Assembly (NCBI RefSeq): GCF_004135585.1 | Contig: NZ_CP035501.1 | Location: 471,001-535,000 of the forward strand | DNA: 64,000 nt | Source: Sphingosinicella sp. BN140058 | GTDB lineage: Bacteria; Pseudomonadota; Alphaproteobacteria; Sphingomonadales; Sphingomonadaceae | Direction: 5' to 3' | Part shown: positions 39,781 to 49,902 of the stretch, piece after piece | Numbering within the stretch: position 1 is the stretch's first letter | Layout: each line of letters starts with the position of its first letter | The notes under the pieces: generated by a model | What the model was told of the DNA's origin: nothing | The model's database searches: none | What the model saw: only the letters and a program-made list of their open reading frames with translations | Position numbers and translations under genes: made by a program

Positions 39781-40878
39781 GTGACGACGCAGCCTGATTG
39801 CCGTGCCGATCGCGAGTTGCCGGCGGCGACGGATCGCAGCGACAGGTCGCCCGCGAGCGACCGTCTGGAAACGATCGACTGTCTTCGTGGCGTCGCGGCC
39901 TTGGCCGTCTGCTGCTACCATCTCACCCGATCGAACCTGATGACCTTCGATGTGCCGGCGTTGCGATGGCTGTTCGGCTGGGGCGCGGCGGGGGTCGACA
40001 TCTTCTTCGTCATTTCCGGCTTCATCATCCCCTACACGATGATGTGCAGCGCCTATCGAGTCTCCCATTTCGGTGCCTTCTTCGGACGTCGGTTGATTCG
40101 GCTGGCGCCGCCTTCGTGGATCCAGATCGCCTCGATGCTGGCGCTGTTCCTGGCGATAAGCGCAACGGCGGGCAGCGGCCCGGCCTGGATGGGGGCCATG
40201 AGCGCGAGCCGGATCCTCCACAACCTCGCCTACACCGTGGACTTCACCCGGGAGACGTGGATCAACCCCGTCTTCTGGACGCTGGCGGTGGAATTCCAAT
40301 TCTATCTTCTGGTCGGGCTGGCGTTCCCGTTCGTCTTCGCGGGCAAGCGTGCGTTCGTGGTGACCTGCGTGATGCTCATCCTGCTTCGCCACGTTCCCGT
40401 TGTCGGCGACCTCCCCTTTCTCAAACATGCCACCCTGTTCCTGATCGGCGGGGCCGCCCTGCTGCATCGGCAGAGCGTACTCACGATACGGGAATATCTT
40501 ATTCTGGTGGCGATCCTCACCTTGGTCACGGCGATCAGGCCCGGCGCGGTGCAGGCCGGCTTCGGCTGCGCAACCGCGCTCGTGATTTCCTTCATGACCG
40601 TACGCAGCCGGATCGGCGTCTTTCTCGGAAACATCTCCTATTCACTCTACCTTACCCATTCGCTTACCGCCGGTCTCACCGCGACGGTGCTGACCCGGGT
40701 GATCGCGCCGACCACGGCTGGGCCCAAGATGATCATCATCGCAGCCGCACTGGCCTTGGTGATCATCTCCTCATGGCTCTTCTACCGGATCGTCGAACGC
40801 CCGTTCATCGAACTGGCAAAACGGACCTTCCCGCGCCCCGCCGAACGGCCCCGCCGCAGCGTCGAGCTCGCCTTCTGA
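39781..40878 (+). CDS. acyltransferase 3 family membrane protein (OafA/YrhL-like)
   Basis: About 365 residues with ten or so membrane helices. The family signature is RLETIDCLRGVAALAVCCYH with the catalytic His region, FGWGAAGVDIFFVISGFIIP, GRRLIRLAPPSW, PVFWTLAVEFQFYLLVGL and LGNISYSLYLTHSL. Such enzymes O-acylate surface glycans or other envelope molecules. The start is uncertain: GTG at 39781 is preceded by GAAGGGGG, while an ATG at 39733 has no ribosome site. The 3' end overlaps the radC frame if radC starts at its only in-frame ATG. Confidence 0.88.
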   Translation: MTTQPDCRADRELPAATDRSDRSPASDRLETIDCLRGVAALAVCCYHLTRSNLMTFDVPALRWLFGWGAAGVDIFFVISGFIIPYTMMCSAYRVSHFGAFFGRRLIRLAPPSWIQIASMLALFLAISATAGSGPAWMGAMSASRILHNLAYTVDFTRETWINPVFWTLAVEFQFYLLVGLAFPFVFAGKRAFVVTCVMLILLRHVPVVGDLPFLKHATLFLIGGAALLHRQSVLTIREYLILVAILTLVTAIRPGAVQAGFGCATALVISFMTVRSRIGVFLGNISYSLYLTHSLTAGLTATVLTRVIAPTTAGPKMIIIAAALALVIISSWLFYRIVERPFIELAKRTFPRPAERPRRSVELAF

Positions 40879-41606
40879 CGCGGTCCGCGTCTCGATCGGC
40901 CAAGCCGTCCCCGGCTCCGGCCGCGCCCGACGACTATCCGGACGCCAGCGGCCATCGCGCGCGGCTTCGCAAGCGGCTGCTGGAGGGCGGGCCGGACGCA
41001 TTGCTCGATCACGAGATCATCGAATTCCTGCTCGGCCTGTTCATCCTCCGCCGCGACACCAAACCGATCGCGCGCAAGCTGATCGAGGATTTCGGCGGCT
41101 TCGGCGCGCTTCTGTCCGCCGATGCCGACGCGATCAAGCGCACCGCCGATCTCAGCGAAAGCGCCGCCGGCGCGATCAAGATCGTACAGGCGGCGACGCT
41201 CCGCCTGCTCCAGTCGCGCTTCAAGGATGCGCCCGTGCTCGGCAGCTGGCAGGCGCTGCTCGATTATCTGCGCGCAGACATGGCGTTCAACCCGGTCGAG
41301 CGGGTGCGGGTGCTCTACCTCAACGCGAAGAACATGCTGATCCGAAACGTCGCGATGTCGGAAGGCTCCGTCGACGAAGCGGCAGTGTACGTTCGGGAGG
41401 TGATCCGGCTGGCGCTGGAATATCACGCCACCGCGATGATCCTGGTCCACAACCATCCGAGCGGGGATCCCTCGCCAAGCCAGCAGGACATCCGCCTGAC
41501 CCGAGAGATCATCGATGCCGGCCGTCCCCTGCGCATCGCCGTGCACGATCATGTCATCATCGGATCCAGGGGCCATGCCAGCCTGCGGGCGATGGGCCTG
41601 ATCTGA
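40773..41606 (+). CDS. radC: RadC family JAB-domain protein
   Basis: A JAB/JAMM-domain protein with an N-terminal helix-hairpin-helix-like region (GHRARLRKRLLEGGPDALLD). The metal motif is MILVHNHPSGDPSPSQQD (HxHx7SxxD form). RVLYLNAKNMLIRNVAMSEG is also typical. The family is called a DNA repair protein by history, but its role is unsettled. The conserved part begins near DDYPDASGHRARL (about 40930). No ATG, GTG or TTG lies just before it in this frame. The nearest ATG is at 40773, inside the acyltransferase gene; a CTG at 40875 is another possibility. The true N-terminus is therefore unresolved. Confidence 0.88.
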   Translation: MALLPDRRTPVHRTGKTDLPAPRRTAPPQRRARLLTRSASRSAKPSPAPAAPDDYPDASGHRARLRKRLLEGGPDALLDHEIIEFLLGLFILRRDTKPIARKLIEDFGGFGALLSADADAIKRTADLSESAAGAIKIVQAATLRLLQSRFKDAPVLGSWQALLDYLRADMAFNPVERVRVLYLNAKNMLIRNVAMSEGSVDEAAVYVREVIRLALEYHATAMILVHNHPSGDPSPSQQDIRLTREIIDAGRPLRIAVHDHVIIGSRGHASLRAMGLI

Positions 41607-41633
41607 GCCTGGCCCGCGGCTGACGGGCAAAAA

Positions 41634-41659
41634 GAAAGGGCGGCCATGGCCGCCCTTTC
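41634..41659 (-). terminator. 26-base perfect palindrome, likely terminator
   Basis: GAAAGGGCGGCC and its mirror GGCCGCCCTTTC meet with no loop mismatch. On the minus strand the hairpin is followed by TTTTTG, so it suits termination of the minus-strand gene at 41705-42217. It may also stop radC read-through from the other side. Confidence 0.65.
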
Positions 41660-41704
41660 CCTCGCGTCGCTTCGCCGTCGTTAGCCCCGCGGCGAAGGAA
41701 CTCG

Positions 41705-42217
41705 TCAGCGGCGGCTACGGCCGCGCTGGATGCAGCTGTCCTGAACCGTGCGCGAGCAGGTCGGATAGTCGCGCGCCGCGGTCGACGCCGTGCTGCCCAT
41801 GCCGGTGCCGGTCTGGCCGCTATTGCCCATCGAGCCCGAATTGCCCATCGCGCCGCTGCCGCTGGTGCCGGTCGTACCGGAGGTGCCCATCGAGCCGGTC
41901 GTGTCCATCGAGCCGGTCGAGCCGGTCGTACCCATGCTGCCCGTCGACCCGGTGGTGCCGGTCTGGGCATCGAGCGTGGACGTGCCGCTGCCCTGGGTCG
42001 TCATCGTGCCATGGTTCATGCCCTGATGATCGGTGGTCGTACCCTGGGTGCCGACCGAAGTATTGGGATCGGCGGCCTGATCGACGGCCGGGTCGGCCGA
42101 GGTCGTGCTGTTGGCAGTCGCGCTCTGGCTGGTGGAATTGTTGGTCGTGCTCATCGTCTGGGCGAGGGCCGGAACGGCCATCAGCATGGCACCGCCAAGC
42201 AGAATCGATTTCAACAT
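41705..42217 (-). CDS. exported Ser/Thr/Gly/Met-rich low-complexity protein
   Basis: A 170-residue protein with a signal peptide (MLKSILLGGAMLMAVPALAQ). The mature part is dominated by Ser, Thr, Gly, Asn and Met. A central array of short units around GSTGSMGTTGSTGSMDTTGS continues as MGTSGTTGTSGSGAMGNSGS. The C-terminus has two cysteines (PTCSRTVQDSCIQRG), which could form a disulfide. The array is also repetitive at DNA level, so copy number may vary. GAGGAGAAGCACC before the ATG is a good ribosome site. No function is recognised; an unstructured surface or periplasmic protein is likely. Confidence 0.7.
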   Translation of the reverse strand: MLKSILLGGAMLMAVPALAQTMSTTNNSTSQSATANSTTSADPAVDQAADPNTSVGTQGTTTDHQGMNHGTMTTQGSGTSTLDAQTGTTGSTGSMGTTGSTGSMDTTGSMGTSGTTGTSGSGAMGNSGSMGNSGQTGTGMGSTASTAARDYPTCSRTVQDSCIQRGRSRR

Positions 42218-42426
42218 GGTGCTTCTCCTCTGGTCTTTGTCTCGTTGTTCGCGACCGGGATTGCGCATTGGCCGCGATTGACAAGGCAAGAACGACAGGA
42301 TGGGGCGCGCGTTCCGACTCTTGATTCCGGTGACGCATCGGTTTTGGTGGAAAGAGTGCGGTCTCGTTGAAGCTTCGGCCTGCACTTGCTAAGCGCGCGG
42401 CCTGCCAACCAAGACAGGACAAGCGC

Positions 42427-43734
42427 ATGATCCCCCGCTACTCGCGGCCGCAGATGACGAGCATCTGGGCACCCGAAACCCGGTTTCGAATCTGGTTCGA
42501 GATCGAGGCCCATGCGCTCGACGCCATGGCCGAGCTCGGGATCGTACCCAAAAGCGCGGCCGAAGCCGTGTGGGCGAAAGGCGCGTTCGAAGTCGAGCGG
42601 ATCGATGCGATCGAGGCCGAGGTGAAGCACGACGTCATCGCGTTTCTGACCAACGTCGCCGAACATGTCGGCCCGGAGGCACGCTTTCTGCACCAGGGCA
42701 TGACGAGCTCGGACGTCCTCGACACCTGTCTCGCCGTTCAGCTCGCGCGCGCGTCGGACCTGCTGATCGAAGATCTCGATCGCTTGCTGGAAGTGATCAA
42801 GCGCCGTGCGTTCGAGCACAAACTGACTCCGACGATCGGCCGCAGCCACGGTATCCATGCCGAGCCGGTGACCTTCGGACTGAAGCTCGCTTTCGCTTAT
42901 GCCGAGTTCGATCGCTGCCGTTCCCGCCTGATCGCCGCGCGCGAGGAGATCGCGACCTGCGCGATCTCGGGCGCAGTCGGCACCTTCGCCAATGTGGATC
43001 CGCGCGTCGAGGCGCATGTCGCGGAGAAAATGGGCCTGACCATCGAACCCATTTCCACCCAGGTCATCCCACGCGATCGGCATGCGATGTTCTTCGCGAC
43101 GCTGGGCGTGATCGCCTCGTCGATCGAGCGCCTGGCGACGGAGGTCCGCCACCTCCAGCGCACCGAAGTGCTCGAGGCGGAGGAATATTTCTCGCCCGGC
43201 CAGAAGGGCTCGTCGGCGATGCCGCACAAGCGCAACCCGGTGCTCACCGAGAATCTGACCGGCCTTGCCCGGATGGTGCGCGGCTACGTCACGCCGGCGC
43301 TCGAGAACGTGGCGCTGTGGCACGAGCGCGACATCAGCCACTCCTCGGTCGAGCGCTATATCGGCCCCGATGCGACCGTGACTCTCGATTTCGCGCTGGC
43401 GCGGCTGACCGGCGTGATCGACAAGCTCGTCATCTATCCGGAGCGGATGCAGAAGAATCTCGATCGGATGGGCGGCCTCGTCCATTCCCAGCGCGTTCTT
43501 CTCGCCCTCACCCAGGCCGGTGCCAGCCGCGAGGATTCCTATCGCCTCGTCCAGCGCAACGCGATGAAGGTGTGGGAATCGGACGGTGCCTTGTCCCTGC
43601 TCGAACTGCTCAAGGCCGATCCGGAAGTGTCGGCGCTGCTGACTCCCGAGCAGATCGAGGAGCGGTTCGACCTCGGCTATCATCTGAAGCACGTCGACAC
43701 GATCTTCGGACGGGTGTTCGGCGCGGCCGCCTGA
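42427..43734 (+). CDS. purB: adenylosuccinate lyase
   Basis: Catalyses two steps of purine synthesis: SAICAR to AICAR and adenylosuccinate to AMP. The 435-residue protein starts [20 protein letters not shown], as in the PurB branch of the fumarase/aspartase superfamily. The superfamily signature is [17 protein letters not shown]. The first catalytic block is [13 protein letters not shown] and the histidine region [15 protein letters not shown] frame extending 60 bp upstream of the ATG has no ribosome site. A GC-rich hairpin follows the gene. Confidence 0.97.
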   Translation: MIPRYSRPQMTSIWAPETRFRIWFEIEAHALDAMAELGIVPKSAAEAVWAKGAFEVERIDAIEAEVKHDVIAFLTNVAEHVGPEARFLHQGMTSSDVLDTCLAVQLARASDLLIEDLDRLLEVIKRRAFEHKLTPTIGRSHGIHAEPVTFGLKLAFAYAEFDRCRSRLIAAREEIATCAISGAVGTFANVDPRVEAHVAEKMGLTIEPISTQVIPRDRHAMFFATLGVIASSIERLATEVRHLQRTEVLEAEEYFSPGQKGSSAMPHKRNPVLTENLTGLARMVRGYVTPALENVALWHERDISHSSVERYIGPDATVTLDFALARLTGVIDKLVIYPERMQKNLDRMGGLVHSQRVLLALTQAGASREDSYRLVQRNAMKVWESDGALSLLELLKADPEVSALLTPEQIEERFDLGYHLKHVDTIFGRVFGAAA

Positions 43735-43755
43735 CCGGCAATTTTCGGGCGATCG

Positions 43756-43786
43756 GGCCCGCGCCGCCTTCAAACCGGCGCGGGCC
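43756..43786 (+). terminator. hairpin downstream of purB
   Basis: GGCCCGCGCCG (43756-43766) pairs with CGGCGCGGGCC (43776-43786) around a nine-base loop. CGCTATTTC follows, so the T-run is weak. It is 22 bp after the purB stop. Confidence 0.5.
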
Positions 43787-43822
43787 GCGCTATTTCGGAT
43801 CCTCAACGAAGGAGACCCAGCA

Positions 43823-44524
43823 ATGGCCGATCTGTCGCAGTTCACGATCACCCGGCGCTGGCCGGCCGAGCATCCGGATCGGCTGCAGCTCTACTCGCTG
43901 AACACGCCCAACGGGGTGAAGGCGTCGATCATGCTCGAGGAAATTGGGCTGCCCTACGAGCCGCACCTGATCGACATCGGCAAGAACGAGACCTGGACTC
44001 CCGAATATCTGTCGCTCAACCCCAACGGCAAGATCCCGGCGATCATCGATCCCGACGGGCCCGGCGGCCAACCGATCGCTCTGTTCGAATCCGGCGCGAT
44101 CCTGCTCTACCTCGCCGACAAGACCGGTCAGCTCATCTCGGCCGATCCGGTGCGGCGCTGGGAGACGATCCAGTGGGTGTTCTTCCAAATGGCGGCGATC
44201 GGGCCGATGTTCGGCCAGCTCGGCTATTTCAACCGCTTCGCCGGCCGCGAGATCGAGGACAAGCGGCCGCTGCAGCGTTACGTCGCCGAATCGAAGCGCC
44301 TGCTCGGCGTGCTCGAGGAAAGGCTCGAGGGGCGCGCGTGGATCATGGACGATTATTCGATCGCCGACGTCGCGACGCTCGGCTGGGTCCGCAACCTCGT
44401 CACCTTCTACGAGGCGCGCGATCTGGTGGAGTTCGATCGTTTGAACGCCGTTCCGGCCTGGCTGGAACGAGGCCTGGCACGCCCGGCGGTGCAACGCGGC
44501 CTCGAAATCCCGAAACGCGTCTGA
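43823..44524 (+). CDS. nu-class glutathione S-transferase (YfcG/YghU/Ure2p-like)
   Basis: A 233-residue GST. The N-terminal thioredoxin-fold domain begins LQLYSLNTPNGVKASIMLEE, where the TPN motif is the Thr/Asn pair of nu-class enzymes that act as glutathione-dependent disulfide reductases. LNPNGKIPAIID and LFESGAILLYLADKTGQL form the glutathione-binding site with the ES pair. The C-terminal helical domain includes FNRFAGREIEDKRPLQRYV and WIMDDYSIADVATLGWVRN. GAAGGAGACCCAGCA precedes the ATG. Substrate unknown; redox maintenance is the best family-based guess. Confidence 0.92.
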   Translation: MADLSQFTITRRWPAEHPDRLQLYSLNTPNGVKASIMLEEIGLPYEPHLIDIGKNETWTPEYLSLNPNGKIPAIIDPDGPGGQPIALFESGAILLYLADKTGQLISADPVRRWETIQWVFFQMAAIGPMFGQLGYFNRFAGREIEDKRPLQRYVAESKRLLGVLEERLEGRAWIMDDYSIADVATLGWVRNLVTFYEARDLVEFDRLNAVPAWLERGLARPAVQRGLEIPKRV

Positions 44525-44532
44525 ACAGGATC

Positions 44533-44554
44533 CTCCCCGAGCACGCTCGGGGAG
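44533..44554. terminator. hairpin between the convergent GST and dnaJ genes
   Basis: CTCCCCGAG pairs with CTCGGGGAG around CACG. It lies 9 bp after the GST stop and 8 bp beyond the dnaJ stop, so it can serve both convergent transcripts. Confidence 0.6.
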
Positions 44555-44561
44555 AACTTCC

Positions 44562-45677
44562 CTACCCTTCCCAGAGACCCTTCAGCTTCCCGAAGAAGCT
44601 CTTGCTCTCCGGGCATTCGTCGCCGGTCTCGGTCTTGCGGAATTCCTCCAGCAATTCCTTCTGGCGGGCGGTGAGCTTGGTCGGGGTCTCGACTTCGACC
44701 TGGACGACCATGTCGCCATGGCCACGCCCGGACAGAATCGGCATGCCGGCGCCGCGGATGCGGAGCTGCTTGCCGGACTGAATGCCAGCGGGAATTTTGA
44801 CGTCGTGCTTGGAGCGATCGAGCCCCGGTATCTCGATCGTGCCGCCGAGCGCGGCAGCGGTGAAGCTGACCGGGCAGCGCGCGAACAGGGTCGTGCCTTC
44901 GCGCTGGAAGACGCTGTGGCGCGCCATGTGCACGAAAATGTAGAGATCGCCGTTGGGGCCGCCGCGAACGCCCGCCTCGCCTTCGCCCGACAGACGGATC
45001 CTCGTGCCTTCGTCGACCCCGGCCGGGATCCGCACTTCTAGGCTGCGGCGTTTCTCCGCACGGCCCTCGCCCCGGCAGCGATCGCACGGATCGGCGATGA
45101 TCTCGCCGACTCCGCGGCAGGTCGGGCAGGTGCGCTCGACCACGAAGAAGCCTTGCTGGGCGCGCACCTGGCCGCGGCCGTGACACATCGTGCAGGTCCG
45201 CGCATTGGTGCCTGCCTTCGCGCCGGTGCCCTCGCACGGTTCGCATTTCACGCTGGTGTCGATCTGAAGCTCGACCTGCTTGCCGTGATAGGCATCTTCC
45301 AGGCTGATCTCGAGATCGTAGCGCAGGTCCGATCCGCGCAGCACGTTGGTGCGGCGATCGGCCTGTCCATTCATGAACTCGCCGAAGATGTTCTCGAAGA
45401 TATCCGAGAAGGAGCCGAAATCCTGGGCTCCGCCACCGCCCTGGCCGCCATTGCGGAAGGCCGCGTGGCCGAACCGGTCATAGGCGGCTCGCTTCTGCGG
45501 ATCCTTCAGGCAATCATAGGCTTCGCTGACCGACTTGAAGCGCGCTTCGCTGTCCTTGCAGCCCGGATTGCGATCCGGGTGGCATTCCATCGCGATGCGG
45601 CGGTAGGCGGACTTGATCGTCTTGTCGTCGGCGGTGCGCTCGACCTGGAGCAGCTCGTAATAATCGGTCTCAGTCAT
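44562..45677 (-). CDS. dnaJ: chaperone protein DnaJ
   Basis: The J-domain co-chaperone that stimulates DnaK ATPase. The 371-residue protein has the N-terminal J domain with HPD (CHPDRNPG), a short Gly-rich linker (FRNGGQGGGGAQDFGSFSDI), four CxxCxGxG zinc repeats (CEPCEGTG, CTMCHGRG, CPTCRGVG, CDRCRGEG) and the C-terminal substrate-binding domains. The start is the ATG at 45677 (MTETDYYELL). An in-frame upstream codon at 45692 adds five residues without support. It follows dnaK in the same direction, with a 119-bp gap that contains a repeat. Confidence 0.97.
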   Translation of the reverse strand: MTETDYYELLQVERTADDKTIKSAYRRIAMECHPDRNPGCKDSEARFKSVSEAYDCLKDPQKRAAYDRFGHAAFRNGGQGGGGAQDFGSFSDIFENIFGEFMNGQADRRTNVLRGSDLRYDLEISLEDAYHGKQVELQIDTSVKCEPCEGTGAKAGTNARTCTMCHGRGQVRAQQGFFVVERTCPTCRGVGEIIADPCDRCRGEGRAEKRRSLEVRIPAGVDEGTRIRLSGEGEAGVRGGPNGDLYIFVHMARHSVFQREGTTLFARCPVSFTAAALGGTIEIPGLDRSKHDVKIPAGIQSGKQLRIRGAGMPILSGRGHGDMVVQVEVETPTKLTARQKELLEEFRKTETGDECPESKSFFGKLKGLWEG

Positions 45678-45697
45678 GACGATGTTCCGCAAGGCGA

Positions 45698-45784
45698 GCC
45701 GTCATGCCCGCACGCGGCGGGGGCCCGGGAAGGATGGACTCGCCCATCCCTCCCGAGATGCCGGCCTCTGCCGGCATGACGGCC
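45698..45784. repeat. intergenic inverted repeat between dnaK and dnaJ
   Basis: GCCGTCATGCCCGC (45698-45711) is mirrored by GCCGGCATGACGGC (45770-45783). An inner pair GGGATGGACTCGCCCATCCC-like hairpin lies between (GATGGACTCGCCCATC, about 45733-45748), and GCCGGCCTCTGCCGGC forms a further small hairpin. This resembles the common alphaproteobacterial repeat whose translation reads MPAEAGI. It may attenuate or stabilise the dnaK-dnaJ transcript. Confidence 0.65.
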
Positions 45785-45796
45785 CTGCTCACGTTG

Positions 45797-47719
<1,923 letters not shown>

Positions 47720-47796
47720 TACAGAACCTCTTATGCCCCAATAGAAATCCATCCCGCAGCGCCCCATGAGGCACGCGGCGAGTGTTTCGGAAGCGA

Positions 47797-47823
47797 TATA
47801 GGGGAGGATTCAGAGGCGACAAG
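47797..47823 (-). promoter_or_regulatory. candidate RpoH (sigma-32) promoter of dnaK
   Basis: On the minus strand CTTGTC (47823-47818) is followed after about 14 bases by CCCTATAT-like sequence (47804-47796, CCCCTATAT). This resembles the sigma-32 consensus CTTGAA and CCCCATNT. It is about 75-100 bp before the dnaK ATG. No CIRCE-type GCACTC inverted repeat was seen here. Confidence 0.45.
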
Positions 47824-47851
47824 AAGCGAAGGTGACCGTAAGCCTTCAGCG

Positions 47852-48322
47852 ATGTTGAAGACGATGCGCAAAAGCCACAGCCGGGCCGCGATGCTCGGCA
47901 TTCTTGCCCTTCTCGCCGGCTGCGACCGCAGTCCCAAGGTGGAGGCAGCGGACGCGGTGATCACCCTGCCGGCCTTGGCCGGTCAGCCGGGCGCCGCTTA
48001 TTTCCGCCTGGAGAGCCGCGCGCCCGGCGAGCGACTGCTGCGGATCGAGACCGACGCGGCGACGCGGGCGGAACTCCACGAGACCATGACCAAGGGCAAC
48101 ATGGCGGGCATGGCCCCACTCGCCAGCGCTCCCTTCGATGCCGACGGAAAGCTCGATTTCCAGCCCGGGGGACGTCACGCCATGCTGTTCGGGATCAAGC
48201 CCGGCTTTGCCGTCGGCGCGAAGGCGAAGATCGTCTTCCACTTCGAGAAGGCACCGCCGGTGACGGCGATCGCCGAGGTTCGCGGCCCTGGCCAGGGACA
48301 TGCGGACCATGCCGGACATTGA
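47852..48322 (+). CDS. PCu(A)C copper chaperone family lipoprotein
   Basis: A 156-residue periplasmic protein with a lipoprotein-type signal (AAMLGILALLAGCDR, lipobox LLAGC). The copper-binding pattern is LHETMTKGNMAGMAPL followed by PGGRHAMLFGIKPG, matching the H-M...H-M ligand arrangement of PCu(A)C proteins that deliver copper to cytochrome oxidase. A His-rich tail (GHADHAGH) may bind metal too. It is divergent from dnaK. ATG at 47852 or 47864 are both possible. No oxidase gene is nearby. Confidence 0.88.
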   Translation: MLKTMRKSHSRAAMLGILALLAGCDRSPKVEAADAVITLPALAGQPGAAYFRLESRAPGERLLRIETDAATRAELHETMTKGNMAGMAPLASAPFDADGKLDFQPGGRHAMLFGIKPGFAVGAKAKIVFHFEKAPPVTAIAEVRGPGQGHADHAGH

Positions 48323-48433
48323 CCGCTGCGACGCCGGGCCCGAGCCGCACCCATTGAGCGGCGGCGAATAGGAACTAGAAGCGCGCGTGCGGTCGGCTAT
48401 GATGCGGTCGAAACATCGCCGCAGGGGATCGTC

Positions 48434-48874
48434 ATGCAGCAGACCGACGTCTTTCGCTCATCGACCTGGGGCTGGCTGCGCGGCACGCTGGCGGGTTGGG
48501 CGACACTGCTGCTCTGCCTGACCGGGATCGGCTTCCTCATCATCCTGGCCAAGTGGATCGAAAACCTCACCGCCTCCTACGAGATCAGCCAGGACAGGCT
48601 GATCATCCGGCGCGGCATCTTCATGAAGAGTCTGGACGAGATCGAGCTCTACCGGGTGAAGGACATCCGCATCGATTTCAGCCTGATCAATCAGTGGGCG
48701 GGGATCGGCACGATCACGATCAACAGCAGCGATGAAACCACCCGCCGTGCGCCGCTGGTCATTCCACACGTCGAACACGCGCAGCGCCGGCGAGAAGAAC
48801 TGCGCACCCTCGTCGACGCCGCCCGCCAGCGCCGCCAGGTCCGCGAGATCGACATGGCGCACGAGGATTATTGA
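48434..48874 (+). CDS. PH domain-containing membrane protein (bPH2 / YdbT-like)
   Basis: A 146-residue protein. One or two hydrophobic segments near the N-terminus (LAGWATLLLCLTGIGFLIIL) are followed by a bacterial PH domain: YEISQDRLIIRRGIFMKSLD then EIELYRVKDIRIDFSLINQW, AGIGTITINSSDETTRRAPL. This pattern, with RRGIF, L-R-VKDI and G-GTI-I-SSD, is typical of the bPH2 family. The role is unknown; such domains often support membrane-protein scaffolds. Confidence 0.85.
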   Translation: MQQTDVFRSSTWGWLRGTLAGWATLLLCLTGIGFLIILAKWIENLTASYEISQDRLIIRRGIFMKSLDEIELYRVKDIRIDFSLINQWAGIGTITINSSDETTRRAPLVIPHVEHAQRRREELRTLVDAARQRRQVREIDMAHEDY

Positions 48875-48947
48875 GGCGCCCCGACGTTCGAACGAACCAT
48901 CGAAGATATTTTACGGTTCGGAAACCACTGCGGCGCGATGTTTGGCT

Positions 48948-49364
48948 ATGGCGAAACAGAAGACGCTCGAGAAACCGGAAGATGCAGCCCGGCATTGCTT
49001 GACGGACCTACCGTACCGGATGGTGGTGTTCCATCGCATGAACGGTGTCACGCCACTTTACCTCGTTGCCGGCAGCAACTCTCCAGCCCGAAGCGCCGAA
49101 AACGCGCTGCGCGAAGCGCAGAGGCTGCACCCTGGCCTATGCTTCTACTGCAAGGAAGCAATCGTCGACGGACAGTTCACCATTGATCACGCGCAACCCA
49201 CCGCGGTTAAACGGATTAAGGACATCCAAAACTTGGTGATCGCTTGCAAACCCTGCAACCTGAAGAAGGCGGCGCAGCCGATCGAGCTCTTCAAGCCTGA
49301 AGCCGGCAAGGAATGGCTGTCAGCCGTCCTGGCACAAGTCCAGGACCGGCTGAACCGCCTTTGA
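48948..49364 (+). CDS. HNH endonuclease domain protein
   Basis: A 138-residue protein. The C-terminal half has a zinc-type HNH pattern: CFYCKEAIVD (first CxxC), FTIDHAQPTAVKRIKDIQNL (IDH with the catalytic His) and VIACKPCNLKKAA (second CxxC with the Asn). The N-terminal half (LTDLPYRMVVFHRMNGVTPL) is not recognised. HNH proteins of this size can be stand-alone nucleases, restriction-linked or homing-type. No methylase or phage gene lies next to it. It sits 4 bp before the convergent grpE stop. The upstream region is less GC-rich than its surroundings, a weak hint of acquisition. Confidence 0.78.
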   Translation: MAKQKTLEKPEDAARHCLTDLPYRMVVFHRMNGVTPLYLVAGSNSPARSAENALREAQRLHPGLCFYCKEAIVDGQFTIDHAQPTAVKRIKDIQNLVIACKPCNLKKAAQPIELFKPEAGKEWLSAVLAQVQDRLNRL

Positions 49365-49368
49365 AGCG

Positions 49369-49902
49369 TTAAGGCTTCCTGGCCACGCCCACCAAGGATG
49401 GGCGCAGCAGCCGGTCCTTGATCATGTAGCCGGCCTGCATTTCCTGGACGATCGTGCCGGCCTCCGCATCGGACGGGATCTCGACCATCGCCTGGTGGCG
49501 GTTGGGATCGAGCGGCTGTCCCATCGCCTCGACCTTGACGATGCCGTTGCGCTGGAAGACGCTGTCGAGCTCGCGCGACGTTGCCTCGATGCCGGTGATC
49601 AGCCCCTTCAGGCGCTCGTCCTCGCGGACGTCCTGCGGAACCGCGGCAAGTGCGCGGTCAAGATTGTCCTTCACCGACAGCATGTCGCGCGCGAAGTTGG
49701 TCGACGCGTAATTGGCCGCATTGACCTTTTCCTGCTCCAGCCGCCGGCGGACATTCTGCGTCTCGGCCTGAGCGTAGAGAACGTTCTGGCGCGCTTCCTC
49801 CAATTCCTTCAGCACCTCGCCAAGGCGATCGGGCTCGACGGCGCCGTCCTCCTGCGCCTCGACTTCGGTGGACTGTTCCTGCAGTTCTTCTTGTTCGTTC
49901 AT
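49369..49902 (-). CDS. grpE: nucleotide exchange factor GrpE
   Basis: A 177-residue exchange factor for DnaK. An acidic N-terminal tail is followed by a long helix (LYAQAETQNVRRRLEQEKVN) and the beta-wing with FARDMLSVKDNLDRALAAVP, DSVFQRNGIVKVEAMGQPLD, PNRHQAMVEIPSDAEAGTIV and QEMQAGYMIKDRLLRPSLVG. Its ATG overlaps the hrcA stop as ATGA, so the two are translationally coupled. Confidence 0.96.
   Translation of the reverse strand: MNEQEELQEQSTEVEAQEDGAVEPDRLGEVLKELEEARQNVLYAQAETQNVRRRLEQEKVNAANYASTNFARDMLSVKDNLDRALAAVPQDVREDERLKGLITGIEATSRELDSVFQRNGIVKVEAMGQPLDPNRHQAMVEIPSDAEAGTIVQEMQAGYMIKDRLLRPSLVGVARKP

Noticed and set aside
42211..43851. 546-codon minus-strand frame opposite purB
   Set aside because: Antisense to adenylosuccinate lyase, no domain or start site.
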